A stretch of DNA of 64,000 bases from Catellatospora coxensis (GCF_016862635.1 NZ_BONI01000005.1:124001-188000), one strand, 5' to 3'. Shown: positions 34,041 through 43,444, counted from the first letter of the stretch. The notes: generated from the letters alone by a model not told the origin. Made by a program: numbers and translations.

Positions 34041-34982
34041 ATGCTGACCGCGCTGGACGTCGACCGGTTCGAAGCCGCCAGGCCGCGCCTGGCCGCCGTC
34101 GCGTACCGCATGCTCGGCTCGGCGACGGAGGCCGAGGACGCCGTGCAGGAGACGTTCCTGCGCTGGCAGGCCGCCGACGTCGAGCAGATCGAGGTCCCCG
34201 AGGCCTGGCTGACCAAGGTGCTCACCAACCTGTGCCTCAACCAGCTCACCTCCGCGCGGGCGCGCCGCGAGACGTACGTCGGCCAGTGGCTGCCCGAGCC
34301 GCTGCTCGCCGGCGACCCGATGCTCGGCCCGGCCGACACCGCCGAGCAGCGCGAATCGGTCTCCTACGCGGTCCTCACCCTGATGGAGCGCCTGTCGCCC
34401 AACGAGCGCGCCGTGTACGTGCTGCGCGAGGCGTTCGACTACCCGCACCGGGAGATCGCCGAGATCCTCGACCTCAGCGAGGCCGCCAGCCAGCAGATCT
34501 TCCACCGGGCGAAGAAGCACGTCGCGGACGGCAAGGCCCGCACCGAGATCGACGAGGCCGCCGCCCGGCGCATCGTCGAGGAGTTCCTGGCCGCAGCCAC
34601 CAGCGGCCGGACCGAGCCGCTGGTGCGGCTGCTCACCGCCGACGCGATCGCGATCGGCGACGGCGGCGGCAAGGTCCCGGCCCGCGCCAGGGCGTTCGAG
34701 GGCGCGGTCGCGGTCGCGAAGTTCCTGTGGGGCCTGTTCCGGCCCGCCGAGGCCAAGCGCGCCATCATCGGCGGGTCGCCGGAGATCTACGCGACGACCG
34801 CCAACGGCGACCCCGCCGTGGTGGCCGTCGTGGACGGCCGGGTCGTCGGCGTCATGTGCCTGGAAGTCACCGCCGAGGGCATCGCCGCGTCCCGCAACCA
34901 GGTCAACCCCGACAAGCTCGCCCGCGCCACCGCGCGCTGGGCCGCCGAGGACCACGGAAAACCCCTGTTCACCGCGTTCTGA
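34041..34982 (+). CDS. ECF41-type sigma factor with SnoaL-like C-terminal domain
   Basis: A 313-residue sigma factor. Region 2 is AYRMLGSATEAEDAVQETFL and region 4 is REIAEILDLSEAASQQIFHR. The three ECF41 hallmarks are present: WLPEPL between the sigma regions, DGGGKV, and C-terminal NPDKL. The extra SnoaL-like domain both activates and limits the factor in place of an anti-sigma protein. A TAGTAT box at 34029-34034 lies six bases before the ATG, so the transcript is probably leaderless. It is followed by an FAD oxidoreductase gene, the usual ECF41 partner class. Confidence 0.93.
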   Translation: MLTALDVDRFEAARPRLAAVAYRMLGSATEAEDAVQETFLRWQAADVEQIEVPEAWLTKVLTNLCLNQLTSARARRETYVGQWLPEPLLAGDPMLGPADTAEQRESVSYAVLTLMERLSPNERAVYVLREAFDYPHREIAEILDLSEAASQQIFHRAKKHVADGKARTEIDEAAARRIVEEFLAAATSGRTEPLVRLLTADAIAIGDGGGKVPARARAFEGAVAVAKFLWGLFRPAEAKRAIIGGSPEIYATTANGDPAVVAVVDGRVVGVMCLEVTAEGIAASRNQVNPDKLARATARWAAEDHGKPLFTAF

Positions 34983-35073
34983 CCGCCGTGTGAGCTGCTT
35001 CACAGCCGTACCTGTCAGGAAACGGCGGGCTGCCCGGTTCAAGAGGCGAACCCGCGAAGACAGGAGCAAGGAC

Positions 35074-36255
35074 ATGCAGCACCGCATCGTCGTCCTCGGA
35101 GCCGGATACACCGGCGCCATCGCCGCCGGCCGTCTCGCCAAGCGGCTGCACCGTGACGACGTCACCATCACCCTCGTCAACGCCGAGCCCGACTTCGTCG
35201 AGCGCGTCCGCATGCACCAGCTGGCCGCCGGCCAGGACCTCAAGCCCCGGCCGTTCCGCGAGATGTTCGCCGGCACCGGCGTCGAGCTGCGGCTCGCGAA
35301 GGTCACCGGCGTGGACGTCGACCGAAAGACCGTCGCCGTCTCCGACGGCGGCGAACTCGCCTACGACACCCTCGTCTACGCCCTCGGCAGCGGCTGGAAC
35401 ACCCAGGGCGTGCCGGGGACGGCCGAGCACGCGTACGAGATCGCGAGCCGCCCCGGCGCGCTGCGGCTGCGCGAGCGCCTCGCCCGCCTCGACGCCGGGC
35501 AGGCCGTGGTCGTGGTCGGCGGCGGCCTGACCGGCCTGGAGGCCGCGACCGAGATCGCCGAAACCCGGCCCGACCTCCAGGTGGCCCTGGCCGCCCGCGG
35601 CGGCCTCGGCGACTGGCTCTCGCCCAAGGGCCGTGAGCACCTGTGGAAGGTCGCCGGCAAGCTCGGTATCACCGTGTACGAGGACGCCGCCGTCACCCGC
35701 GTCGACGCCGACCGGGTCGCCCTCGCCGACGGCCGGACCGTCCCGGCCGCGGTGACCGTGTGGACCACCGGTTTCGCGGTCCACCCGATCGCGCAGGCGA
35801 CGGCTCTGGAGGTCACCGGCACCGGCCAGATCGTGGTCGACGGGACCATGCGCTCGGTCTCGCACCCGGACGTGTACGCCGTCGGCGACGCGGCGATGGC
35901 GATCGGTGCCGGGGACAAGCCGCTGCGCATGTCGTGCGCCTCGGGCACCCCGATGGCATGGCAGGCCGCCGACGCGATCGCGGCCCGCCTGACCGGCGGC
36001 GAGCTGCCGACCGCGCACCTGCGCTACTTCAACCAGTGCATCTCGCTGGGCCGCAGGGAGGGTCTGATCCAGTACGTCACCGCCGACGACGTCGCCAAGC
36101 CGGCGGTCCTGACCGGACGGCTCGCCGCCGCGTACAAGGAAGTGATCTGCAAGGGCGCCGCCTGGGGCGTGGCCAACCCGACGCTCGGCTTGCCGGTCCG
36201 CCGCCACCGCACCGTACGGGAAACGGTGGGCTCGGTCGTCGAAGCGACGGCATGA
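35074..36255 (+). CDS. NADH dehydrogenase-like FAD/NAD(P) oxidoreductase (ECF41 partner)
   Basis: A 393-residue two-dinucleotide-binding flavoprotein: FAD motif IVVLGAGYTGAIAAGRL at the N-terminus, NAD(P) motif VVVVGGGLTGLEAATEI near residue 150, and the second FAD motif HPDVYAVGDAAMAIG. It belongs to the type II NADH dehydrogenase/ferredoxin reductase-like group without a membrane anchor. ECF41 factors typically control a neighbouring oxidoreductase, epimerase or carboxymuconolactone decarboxylase gene, so this is its likely target. TGTCAGG near 35012 recalls the ECF41 -35 motif, but no good -10 follows. The ATG has GGAG upstream. Confidence 0.88.
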   Translation: MQHRIVVLGAGYTGAIAAGRLAKRLHRDDVTITLVNAEPDFVERVRMHQLAAGQDLKPRPFREMFAGTGVELRLAKVTGVDVDRKTVAVSDGGELAYDTLVYALGSGWNTQGVPGTAEHAYEIASRPGALRLRERLARLDAGQAVVVVGGGLTGLEAATEIAETRPDLQVALAARGGLGDWLSPKGREHLWKVAGKLGITVYEDAAVTRVDADRVALADGRTVPAAVTVWTTGFAVHPIAQATALEVTGTGQIVVDGTMRSVSHPDVYAVGDAAMAIGAGDKPLRMSCASGTPMAWQAADAIAARLTGGELPTAHLRYFNQCISLGRREGLIQYVTADDVAKPAVLTGRLAAAYKEVICKGAAWGVANPTLGLPVRRHRTVRETVGSVVEATA

Positions 36256-36264
36256 CGGATGAAC

Positions 36265-36299
36265 GGATGGGCGTCCTCCCGCTCGGAGGACGCCCATCC
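36265..36299. terminator. Bidirectional terminator
   Basis: A perfect 15-bp stem (36265-36279 with 36285-36299) and five-base loop lie between the convergent oxidoreductase and subtilase genes. Confidence 0.9.
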
Positions 36300-36307
36300 T
36301 TGTCCCG

Positions 36308-39300
36308 CTAGCGCAGGTCGTACGCCCGGACGACGGTCTGGGTGACCGTGTTGCCCGCGCCGTCGGTGGCCCGGGTGCGCAGCGAGACGCTGCCCGACCC
36401 GGCCGGGATGTGCGCGGTGTACGCGTCGCCGCGTCCCGTCACCCGCACCGCCCGCCAGCTCTTGCCTTCGTCGAACGACACTTCGACGACGAGCGTCGTG
36501 TGCCGCGGCGTGGGCAGACCCGCCTGGTGGCGCAGTCCGAGCCCGACCGTGTGCGCCCGCCCGGCGACCGAGCCGTTCAGGTCGGCCGGCACCCGGTAGT
36601 CGACCTGCAGCAGCGGCAGCGCCCGTGCCTTGTCCGCGGTCCCGGACCGGAACTCCCACACCGTGTCGGTACGGGTCGCCCTCGCCCACTCCGGCGAGGT
36701 CCGCGCGGTGGTCAGCTGCAGCCGGTACCCGGCCGCGCCTGCCGCCACCTCCACGTCGGCCATCGCGCTGGGCAGCTCCGCGACCAGCGTCCCGTCACGC
36801 CACAGCATGGCCGCGACCTCGTCGCCCTCGCGGAAGCCGGCGTGGCCGGCGGCGTCGACGAACTCGGGCACCCGCAGCGACAGCACGTCACCGAGGCGGG
36901 TGGACAGCAGCCCGCTCGCTGCGGCGGGACGGACCACCGGCCCGAACCAGGTCTCCCGAATCTTGCCGGGGCGGTAGCTGCGCGGCTGCTCGGTGATACC
37001 GCCGGCCAGCGGTCCCCAGCCGCCCCACGGGTACTCCTGGTGCACCCGGTGCTGCCACATCGAGTCCCCGGCCGACACCCACTCCTCGCGCGTCGACGGC
37101 GTCGCCACGAAGCGGGTGGTGTCGTTCCACGAGTAGTCCTGCCACGGACGCCAGCCGAAGCGCTGCTCACGGGCCCACGGCTCGCCGCCGTTGTGCGCGT
37201 ACGAGGTGTCGATCCGCATCGAGTTCGCGGCGGTCACCCGGTGCACGATGCGCTGCGGGACGCGGCCGTGCTCGACGTGGAAGACGTCGTACAGGTACGG
37301 GCTCACCGGGGTGAGGACCAGCTCGATCGCCGCGCTGGAGCGCGCGGTGCGGGCGAGCAGCTTCTGCCCGTCGTCGTACGCGACGACCATGGCCGGGATC
37401 GGCTCCCGCTCGCCCTGCGGCTCCCACACCGTCCACGCCGACCAGTCGGCGGGGCGGACGATGATCATCGCCGCCGCGCCCGCCGCGGCCGCGGCCGCGA
37501 TCTGCTCCTGCTCGGTGCGGTCGGTGGCCGTCTCGACGAGCGCGACCGCGTCGCGCACGCGCGCCGCCGCGAGCTGCTGTGCCGTGCCGGTGCCGGCGCG
37601 GACCAGCTTGAGCTTGCGCGGGCCGTCGTAGCCGGGCGACAGGTGCAGCAGGTTGATGTCGAGCGGGCCCTTCACCCCGTCGATCTGTGCCTGCACGATC
37701 GGCGCTACCAGCTGCCAGCGGGACGAGAACTCGTACGAGCCCGCGCTGACCGGCCTGGTCGGGGTCACGTTGACCTGCTGCACGGTACTGAAGTGCATGA
37801 CGCCGTGGCTGATGGTGCGGCCGTTGCCGTGCACCCGGTGCACGTAGTAGCTGAGGATCGCCTGCTGTTCGGACGGCTTGGGCGTCTCGATCCGGATCGG
37901 GGTGCCCTTGCGGGCGTCGAGGACCACGGTCATGTCCCGGGTGATCTTCAGTTCCGGGTCGGTGACCAGGGTGACCTGCTCGTCCAGGGGTGCGCCGTGC
38001 TCGATGAGGCCCTGCAGCAGGTAGCTGCCCTCCTCGACCTCGACGGTGCCGCCGTCGCCGACGAGCCAGGTGAGGGTGTCGGAGCGGCTGTCCTCGCCGT
38101 GCAGCATGACGACCGGCGCGGAGCCGGGCTTGCCGGCCGGGTCGAGCGCCCGCAGGGTGACCTTGTGCCGCGGCCCGGCCAGGGTGAGGCCGACGGCGGT
38201 GCGCAGGGCGATCCCGCCGGGGCCGGTCGCCGTGATGACGCCGCTGTGCCGGCCACGGTCCAGTTTGGCCGGGTCGAGGGTGGCGGTGACGTCGGCGGTG
38301 CCGCCCGCGGGCACGGTGACCTGCCGGTCGGTGGTCAGGGCGTCGGTCTCGGCGACGGCCCGGTCGACGTTGCGCAGGTCGACGGCGAGGTCGAGGGTCA
38401 CGGGCGTGCTGCCGGTGTTGGTGAACGTCAGCGTCCGGGTCGACGCCTGCGCCGCCGGCGCCACCGTGATCAGGCCGAAGTCGGCGGTGGCGGCACCGTA
38501 CACGGTCTGCGCGACGGCCCGGGTCAGGTCGACCCGGCCCGCGCCCTGCTGGTACACCGTCAGCGAAGCGTTGGCGCGGGCGGTGCTGACCAGGGCGTTC
38601 TTGAGCTGCCCGGCCTTCCAGCCCGGGTGGGCCTGGGCCAGCAGCGCGGCCGCGCCCGCCACATGCGGGGTGGCCATCGAGGTGCCCGACGCGGTCGTGT
38701 GGTTCGCGTCGACGACGGTGCCCATCGACGTTCCGGCCGCGCGGGCCGCGACGATGCCGACACCCGGCGCGGTGATCTCCGGCTTGAGGCCCTCGTCGCC
38801 CAGGCGCGGGCCACGGCTGGAGAAGTCGGCCAGGTTCTCGTCCCGGTCGACGGCCCCGACGGTCAGCGCGGACGCAGCCGCGCCGGGCGAGCCGACGCTG
38901 TAGTCCGAGCCCTCGTTGCCGGCGGCGATGACGAACAGCGTGCCGCTGGACGCGGTCAGCCGGTCCACGGCCAGGCTCATCGGGTCCTGGCCGTCGGTGG
39001 CCGAGCCGCCCAGGCTCATGCTGACGACCTCGGCGCCCTGCTCGACGGCCCACTCCATCCCCGCGACGATCCAGGACTCGTAGCCGGAGCCGCCGTCGTT
39101 GAGCACCTTGCCCACCAGCAGGTTCGCGCCCGGCGCGACGCCCTTGCGGGTGCCGCCGGAGGCCGCGCCGGTGCCGCCGACGGTCGCGGCGACGTGCGTG
39201 CCGTGCCCGTGCCGGTCGACGGCGTCGGGGCTGTCGGTGAAGTTGCGGGCCTGCCCGATGCGCCCGGCCAGGTCGGGGTGGTTCGCGTCGACGCCGGTGT

Positions 39301-40057
39301 CCAGGATCGCCACGTCGACGCCCTTGCCGTCGAACCCGGCGGCCCAGGCGTCGGGCGCGCCGATCTGCGCGACACTGCGGTCCAGGGCCGCCGCCACGCG
39401 GCCGTCGAGCCAGATCCGCTCGATGCCGCCGCCGAGGCGCCCGCCCTGCGCGGCGCGGGCCCGCACGCCGCCCGCCGAGGACGCGGCGGCCGCCGTGTCC
39501 GCCGCGGTCGGGGCGGCGGGCGCGGTGGCCCGCCAGAACCCGGCGAGGTTGTCACGGCTCGCGGTCAGCGCCGCTCCGCCGATGCTCGGCAGGTCACGCA
39601 CGCCGGTGACACCGGCCGTACGCATGGCGTTCGCGCCGCCGTCGGCGTACCGCACGATCAGCGGCAGACCGGTCGCGGTCGCGTCGCCGTACCCGGCGGC
39701 GAGCAGCTCCTCGACGTCGAACAGGTCCGCGTCGACCGCGCCCGAGGACACGTAAGGGACCACATCGGAGGGCAGCACCCGCAGGCCGCCGTCGACCTCC
39801 AGGGTGTGGAACGTGATGCGTTCCCGCCCGGGGGCGGGGCGCACCGCGGCGGTGTGCCGGCCCGCGCCGGCGTCGCTCACGGTGACGACGTCACCGGTGA
39901 TCAGCGTGACCGTCTGGCCGGCCGTCGGGGTCGCCGCGGTCCGGTCCGGCGTGGCCGGCGCGGCGGCAGCGGTCTGCTGCGCCGTGCCGAGCACGGTGAA
40001 GGTGAGTACGGCCGCCATACCGCCGGCGGCGGTGGCGCGGCCCAGGGGTGACCACAT
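36308..40057 (-). CDS. Large secreted subtilisin-like serine protease (S8)
   Basis: A 1249-residue exported protease. The signal peptide runs from MWSPLGRATAAGGMAA to AQQTAAAAPA. A propeptide follows to about residue 200. The catalytic triad is Asp in VAILDTGVDANHPDL, His in HGHGTHVAATVGG and Ser in GTSMATPHVAGAAALL. C-terminal regions contain Ig-like beta sandwiches and a PA-like segment (AAAAAGAAAMIIVRPADW). It will be secreted and self-processed, and degrade extracellular protein. GAGGAG lies upstream of the ATG at 40055-40057. A near-palindrome at 40159-40172 lies in its promoter region. Confidence 0.92.
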   Translation of the reverse strand: MWSPLGRATAAGGMAAVLTFTVLGTAQQTAAAAPATPDRTAATPTAGQTVTLITGDVVTVSDAGAGRHTAAVRPAPGRERITFHTLEVDGGLRVLPSDVVPYVSSGAVDADLFDVEELLAAGYGDATATGLPLIVRYADGGANAMRTAGVTGVRDLPSIGGAALTASRDNLAGFWRATAPAAPTAADTAAAASSAGGVRARAAQGGRLGGGIERIWLDGRVAAALDRSVAQIGAPDAWAAGFDGKGVDVAILDTGVDANHPDLAGRIGQARNFTDSPDAVDRHGHGTHVAATVGGTGAASGGTRKGVAPGANLLVGKVLNDGGSGYESWIVAGMEWAVEQGAEVVSMSLGGSATDGQDPMSLAVDRLTASSGTLFVIAAGNEGSDYSVGSPGAAASALTVGAVDRDENLADFSSRGPRLGDEGLKPEITAPGVGIVAARAAGTSMGTVVDANHTTASGTSMATPHVAGAAALLAQAHPGWKAGQLKNALVSTARANASLTVYQQGAGRVDLTRAVAQTVYGAATADFGLITVAPAAQASTRTLTFTNTGSTPVTLDLAVDLRNVDRAVAETDALTTDRQVTVPAGGTADVTATLDPAKLDRGRHSGVITATGPGGIALRTAVGLTLAGPRHKVTLRALDPAGKPGSAPVVMLHGEDSRSDTLTWLVGDGGTVEVEEGSYLLQGLIEHGAPLDEQVTLVTDPELKITRDMTVVLDARKGTPIRIETPKPSEQQAILSYYVHRVHGNGRTISHGVMHFSTVQQVNVTPTRPVSAGSYEFSSRWQLVAPIVQAQIDGVKGPLDINLLHLSPGYDGPRKLKLVRAGTGTAQQLAAARVRDAVALVETATDRTEQEQIAAAAAAGAAAMIIVRPADWSAWTVWEPQGEREPIPAMVVAYDDGQKLLARTARSSAAIELVLTPVSPYLYDVFHVEHGRVPQRIVHRVTAANSMRIDTSYAHNGGEPWAREQRFGWRPWQDYSWNDTTRFVATPSTREEWVSAGDSMWQHRVHQEYPWGGWGPLAGGITEQPRSYRPGKIRETWFGPVVRPAAASGLLSTRLGDVLSLRVPEFVDAAGHAGFREGDEVAAMLWRDGTLVAELPSAMADVEVAAGAAGYRLQLTTARTSPEWARATRTDTVWEFRSGTADKARALPLLQVDYRVPADLNGSVAGRAHTVGLGLRHQAGLPTPRHTTLVVEVSFDEGKSWRAVRVTGRGDAYTAHIPAGSGSVSLRTRATDGAGNTVTQTVVRAYDLR

Positions 40058-40158
40058 CGTGTGCAGCTCCTCACGATCATCGCCGCTGTCCACGGCGAAG
40101 GTGATCGGATTCTGCTGCGGCGACGTGTCCAAGGTCACTAGAGCGGGTGCTGCGCAAA

Positions 40159-40172
40159 GGCGACATGTCACC
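40159..40172. promoter_or_regulatory. Near-palindrome upstream of the subtilase gene
   Basis: GGCGACATGTCACC is self-complementary except for one base pair. It lies about 100 bases upstream of the protease start, in the 215-base gap 40058-40272, and could bind a dimeric regulator. Confidence 0.35.
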
Positions 40173-40213
40173 AGGTGGACAACCGGGCTTCACCGCCCGG
40201 CCACGACCTGGCA

Positions 40214-40238
40214 GCCCGGCCGCGTGGTGCGGCCGGGC
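40214..40238 (-). terminator. Terminator after DUF4132
   Basis: A perfect 10-bp GC stem (40214-40223 with 40229-40238) and five-base loop, 35 bases past the DUF4132 stop. Confidence 0.75.
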
Positions 40239-40272
40239 CGGCCCGCACCGGCTCTTGCCGCGGGCCGTGGTG

Positions 40273-42771
40273 TCAGCGCGGCGCGAGGGCCGCCAGCTGC
40301 GCCAGGATCGACGGGTCGGTGATCTTCTCGTCCTCGGCGAGCAGCAGCACCTTGCTGAGCACGACGCTCGTCATCGGATCGTCGTCGGCGAACGGCAGGA
40401 ACAGCCGCCGGTGCGGCTTGCGGCCGAACCCGTCCGGGACCACGCACAGGTAGCCACCCGGCTCGACGTGGATGCTGCCGCTGGTCAGGTGCACCCGGTA
40501 CACGGCACGCGAACCGTGCACGACGGCGGCCGTGCCCTCGACGGCGACCCGGCGCAGGCCCAGGTCCTCGATGAGCGCGGTCAGCACCTCGGCCCGGCTC
40601 TGCGCCCGCGACGGCGAGTCCAGCCGCGCCGGATCGGTGCCCGCTACCGACACGACCAGGTCGAGGTCACGCATGACCTCGGAGAACACGGTCGGCGCCA
40701 CGTCGGCCAGCGGCACGCGCTCGCGTCCGGACAGGAAGCACAGCTCGCCGATCTCCACGTCGCCCATGCCGAAGTATCCGTGGAAGTCGCAGCGCAGGGC
40801 CGCCGTCAGATTCCCCGCCGGGCGGGTGGCCTGGTGCTCGGCGTATTCGCCGTGGGTGCGCCAGCCGCGGCCGGACAGCAGCTGCCCGGCGACCCGGCCG
40901 GTCACGGTGTGGGCGGCGAAGCGCCGGGAGACGTCGACGGCTTCGCGTTCGGCGGGCGTGAGCACGTACAGCTCGCGGAACGCCTGCTTGACGGGCTGGC
41001 GCAGGCGGCGGCGCACGATCTCGGCCTGCCAGTGCCCGAGCCGCCCGGACTCGTACAGGTCGAACGGGTGCGCGGCGGTGACCGGGCCGGCCGTGTCGAC
41101 GTCGGCGAGCAGCCCGACCTCACCGGTGCGGTCGCGCCACAGCAGCGCGGGCAGCATCGCCGCGCCCGCGGGCAGTTTCAGCAGCCCGGCCAGCTCCTGC
41201 GGGCCGACCGGCGCGCCGGTCGCGACGAGCCGTTCGATGACGCCGGTGCGCAGCCTCCTGGCCTGGTCGCGCAGCAGGTCCTGGTGTTCGCGGCTCGCCG
41301 CGTGGCGGGCGTCGGCGCGTACCGCCGCGGGCACGCTCTTCAAGACCTTGCCGCCGCTGGTCACGGTGATGACCGGGTCGGGTCCGTCCATGACCACCGC
41401 GACCGTGTAGTCGCCGCACGTCCACGGCGGCGGGGTGTCGTCGGCGAGCCGGATCTCGCACTCGGTCTCCAGGCGGCTCGCGTCGGGCAGGCCCGCGACC
41501 TGCGCCAGGTGCTCCAGCGCGACCTCGATCGCGGCGGCGTGGCTGTGCCGCCGGTTCGGGCCGAGCTTCGGCCCGCGCTTGGCGACCTCCCGCAACGCCG
41601 TGTACCGGTCGAGCACCGTCTCGCCGTCGGCGAGCGGCAGCATGCCGTACGCGGCGATGCCCGCCAGGGCGTTGTTCTTCACGCGCTTGAGCACCGCCGC
41701 GCGGTTGCGCCCCAGGACCGCGCTGACCAGCTCGCACGGCGTCTGCGCCAGCAGCCGTTCAATCGTCTCCGGTCCGGCCGCCTCGGCCGCCGCCAGGATC
41801 AGCTCGCGGTCGTGGCGGACCACGGCTCCCGCCTCGATCCGGTCCACCAGCCGCAGCAGCGCCGACGCCGGTTCCAGCCCGAGCACCGGCAGCAGCCCCT
41901 CGGCGTCACCGGCTTCCCGGCGCAGGTGGAACGCGCGCAGCCGGACCTCCAGCGGGCACTGCCGCAGGTGCGCGACCAGCTCCGCCAGCTCGGCCCCGGT
42001 CAGCTCCGCCGCGCCCAGCCGCCGCCCGGTGCGCTCCTCCCCCGCCCAGTCCAGCGCCCGCAGCACGAACCGCAGCCCGCGCGGCACGACCACCTGCGGC
42101 AGCTCGTCGTCGGGCACCCCGGCCGAGGTCAGCCGCCACAGCATCTCCTCGACGTACGGCCGCACCGCGTCGGCGCACGCCGCGGGCGGCGGTGGCGGCC
42201 CACCCGCCGGATCCCGGCCCACGATCGTGTTGCCGAGCCAGCGGTCCACGGTGAACGCGTGCTCGACCAGCTCCGCGTCGAGCGCGTCCCGGGCGTGCAG
42301 GGCGTCGAGCACCCTGGTCACGGCGGGCCGGGTCAGCCGCCCCAGCGGCGTCAGCACCAGCGTCCGCATCGCGCCCACGGCACCGGACGCGATGACCCGG
42401 TCGGCCACCTCGTCCAGCGGCGGCGTCCCCCAGGCCGGGGCGCCCAGCAGTGCGCGCAGCGCCGCGTCGCGGGTCGCCGTCGCCCACGGCACGTCCAGCA
42501 CGGTGCACACGTCCGCGTCCGGGGCGAGCGGGAAGGCCTCGTCGTAGGCGTCGCTCAGCGCCCGGTCGATCTCCGGGATGCGCCGCTCCAGGTTGCCGCC
42601 GATCCGGTCGTCGCCGCGCCGGCACTGCTCGCGGATCACCGGTCCCAGCTCACGCAGCAGCGCCAGGTCACCGTCCTTGACCGCGGCACGCACCTGCTCG
42701 ACGCGCTGCCACAGTCCGTCGCGCTCCTGCTCGAACGCCGCCACGTGCACGTCGGGGATCGGGTGGTCCAT
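40273..42771 (-). CDS. DUF4132 domain protein
   Basis: An 832-residue protein. The N-terminal two thirds are helical, HEAT-like repeats rich in Ala, Leu and Arg. The C-terminal third carries the DUF4132 core (RQPVKQAFRELYVLTPAE, then RFAAHT...QLLSGRGW). The final VLSKVLLLAEDEKITDPSI resembles the DUF7737 tail. Members include the E. coli MolR/YehI group, often linked to WGR domains; no biochemical role is established. The start codon comes one base after the stop of the small Gly-Gly protein gene, so the two are translationally coupled. A terminator follows. Confidence 0.87.
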   Translation of the reverse strand: MDHPIPDVHVAAFEQERDGLWQRVEQVRAAVKDGDLALLRELGPVIREQCRRGDDRIGGNLERRIPEIDRALSDAYDEAFPLAPDADVCTVLDVPWATATRDAALRALLGAPAWGTPPLDEVADRVIASGAVGAMRTLVLTPLGRLTRPAVTRVLDALHARDALDAELVEHAFTVDRWLGNTIVGRDPAGGPPPPPAACADAVRPYVEEMLWRLTSAGVPDDELPQVVVPRGLRFVLRALDWAGEERTGRRLGAAELTGAELAELVAHLRQCPLEVRLRAFHLRREAGDAEGLLPVLGLEPASALLRLVDRIEAGAVVRHDRELILAAAEAAGPETIERLLAQTPCELVSAVLGRNRAAVLKRVKNNALAGIAAYGMLPLADGETVLDRYTALREVAKRGPKLGPNRRHSHAAAIEVALEHLAQVAGLPDASRLETECEIRLADDTPPPWTCGDYTVAVVMDGPDPVITVTSGGKVLKSVPAAVRADARHAASREHQDLLRDQARRLRTGVIERLVATGAPVGPQELAGLLKLPAGAAMLPALLWRDRTGEVGLLADVDTAGPVTAAHPFDLYESGRLGHWQAEIVRRRLRQPVKQAFRELYVLTPAEREAVDVSRRFAAHTVTGRVAGQLLSGRGWRTHGEYAEHQATRPAGNLTAALRCDFHGYFGMGDVEIGELCFLSGRERVPLADVAPTVFSEVMRDLDLVVSVAGTDPARLDSPSRAQSRAEVLTALIEDLGLRRVAVEGTAAVVHGSRAVYRVHLTSGSIHVEPGGYLCVVPDGFGRKPHRRLFLPFADDDPMTSVVLSKVLLLAEDEKITDPSILAQLAALAPR

Positions 42772-42772
42772 G

Positions 42773-43186
42773 TCAGCCGCCGACCAGTGCGGTGAGCCGC
42801 ACGAACACGACCGGCTCGCCGAGCCGCAGCACGATCTCCTCGTCCAGCAGGTCCAGCTGCCGCCCGCCGACGAACAGCGCGAACGTGCCGCGCTCGAACG
42901 CCCGCCAGGCGCGGGCCACCTCGGCCTCGACGTCGGGCGCGGCCGCCTGCCGGTCGGGCATCCGGATGACCCCGGTGCCGGCCTGGGCCCGGATGTCCTC
43001 GTCGGTCAGGTACTGCCGGTCGAGCAGGGCGCGGCACCGCGTGCTGTCGGCCTGCCAGGCGCGCACCTGCTCGGCGACGGCGGCCCGGATCAGCTCGCCC
43101 ACCGTCGTCTGTTCCCGTGCCAGCTCCACCAGCACATCGGGCAGGCGGTCCCCGCCGGGAACCCTGCTGCGCACCTCGACCCGCAC
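42773..43186 (-). CDS. Small ubiquitin-like (beta-grasp?) protein ending in Gly-Gly
   Basis: A 137-residue protein from GTG 43184-43186, which has AGGAGG six bases upstream; a longer start at 43201 would put the ribosome site inside the gene. MRVEVRSRVPG and VLVELAREQ look like a first beta hairpin, and TTVGELIRAAVAEQV like the ubiquitin helix. After a helical insert (about 45-100), LFVGGRQLDLLDEEIVL and PVVFVRLTALVGG mirror the last ubiquitin strands, including FxGxQL and the C-terminal Gly-Gly. This is my own visual comparison, not a search result. It precedes DUF4132 by one base. Function unknown. Confidence 0.7.
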   Translation of the reverse strand: MRVEVRSRVPGGDRLPDVLVELAREQTTVGELIRAAVAEQVRAWQADSTRCRALLDRQYLTDEDIRAQAGTGVIRMPDRQAAAPDVEAEVARAWRAFERGTFALFVGGRQLDLLDEEIVLRLGEPVVFVRLTALVGG

Positions 43187-43304
43187 CACGCGCCTCCTCA
43201 CCTAGGACGGCCCCGACCCTAACCGCGCCGTCCGACAACAACGGATCACTCCGAAACGGACTTAACGACCTCGGGGCGGTGATGGCGGTCACCGCGGGTA
43301 GGCA

Positions 43305-43336
43305 TACCTAGACCGGCCTAGGCATGGCTCTAGGTA
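43305..43336. promoter_or_regulatory. Operator of twin unit A: inverted TACCTAGA / TCTAGGTA
   Basis: TACCTAGA at 43305-43312 and TCTAGGTA at 43329-43336 are exact inverted half-sites, 24 bases centre to centre, with an extra CCTAGG between them. Unit B has the same half-sites at identical spacing. A conserved stretch with AAGATACG follows and may hold the -10 box. Confidence 0.65.
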
Positions 43337-43444
43337 GGTCGCGGCCAGGCAAGATACGCCGTCGCTGCGGATGGGGCGAGGGTCCGGCGGGAGGAGTATC
43401 TACCTCGTCAGCAAGACAGAGAGTCAAGGACTGAGGAGTCTGCG

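Noticed and set aside
36410-40051. Rightward 1213-codon frame opposite the subtilase
   Set aside because: The subtilase has a complete catalytic triad and signal peptide; the opposite frame is a shadow.
40147-42795. Rightward open frame of 882 codons opposite DUF4132
   Set aside because: Composition is Arg/Gln/Val-rich with no motif; DUF4132 on the other strand has conserved sequence and a ribosome site.
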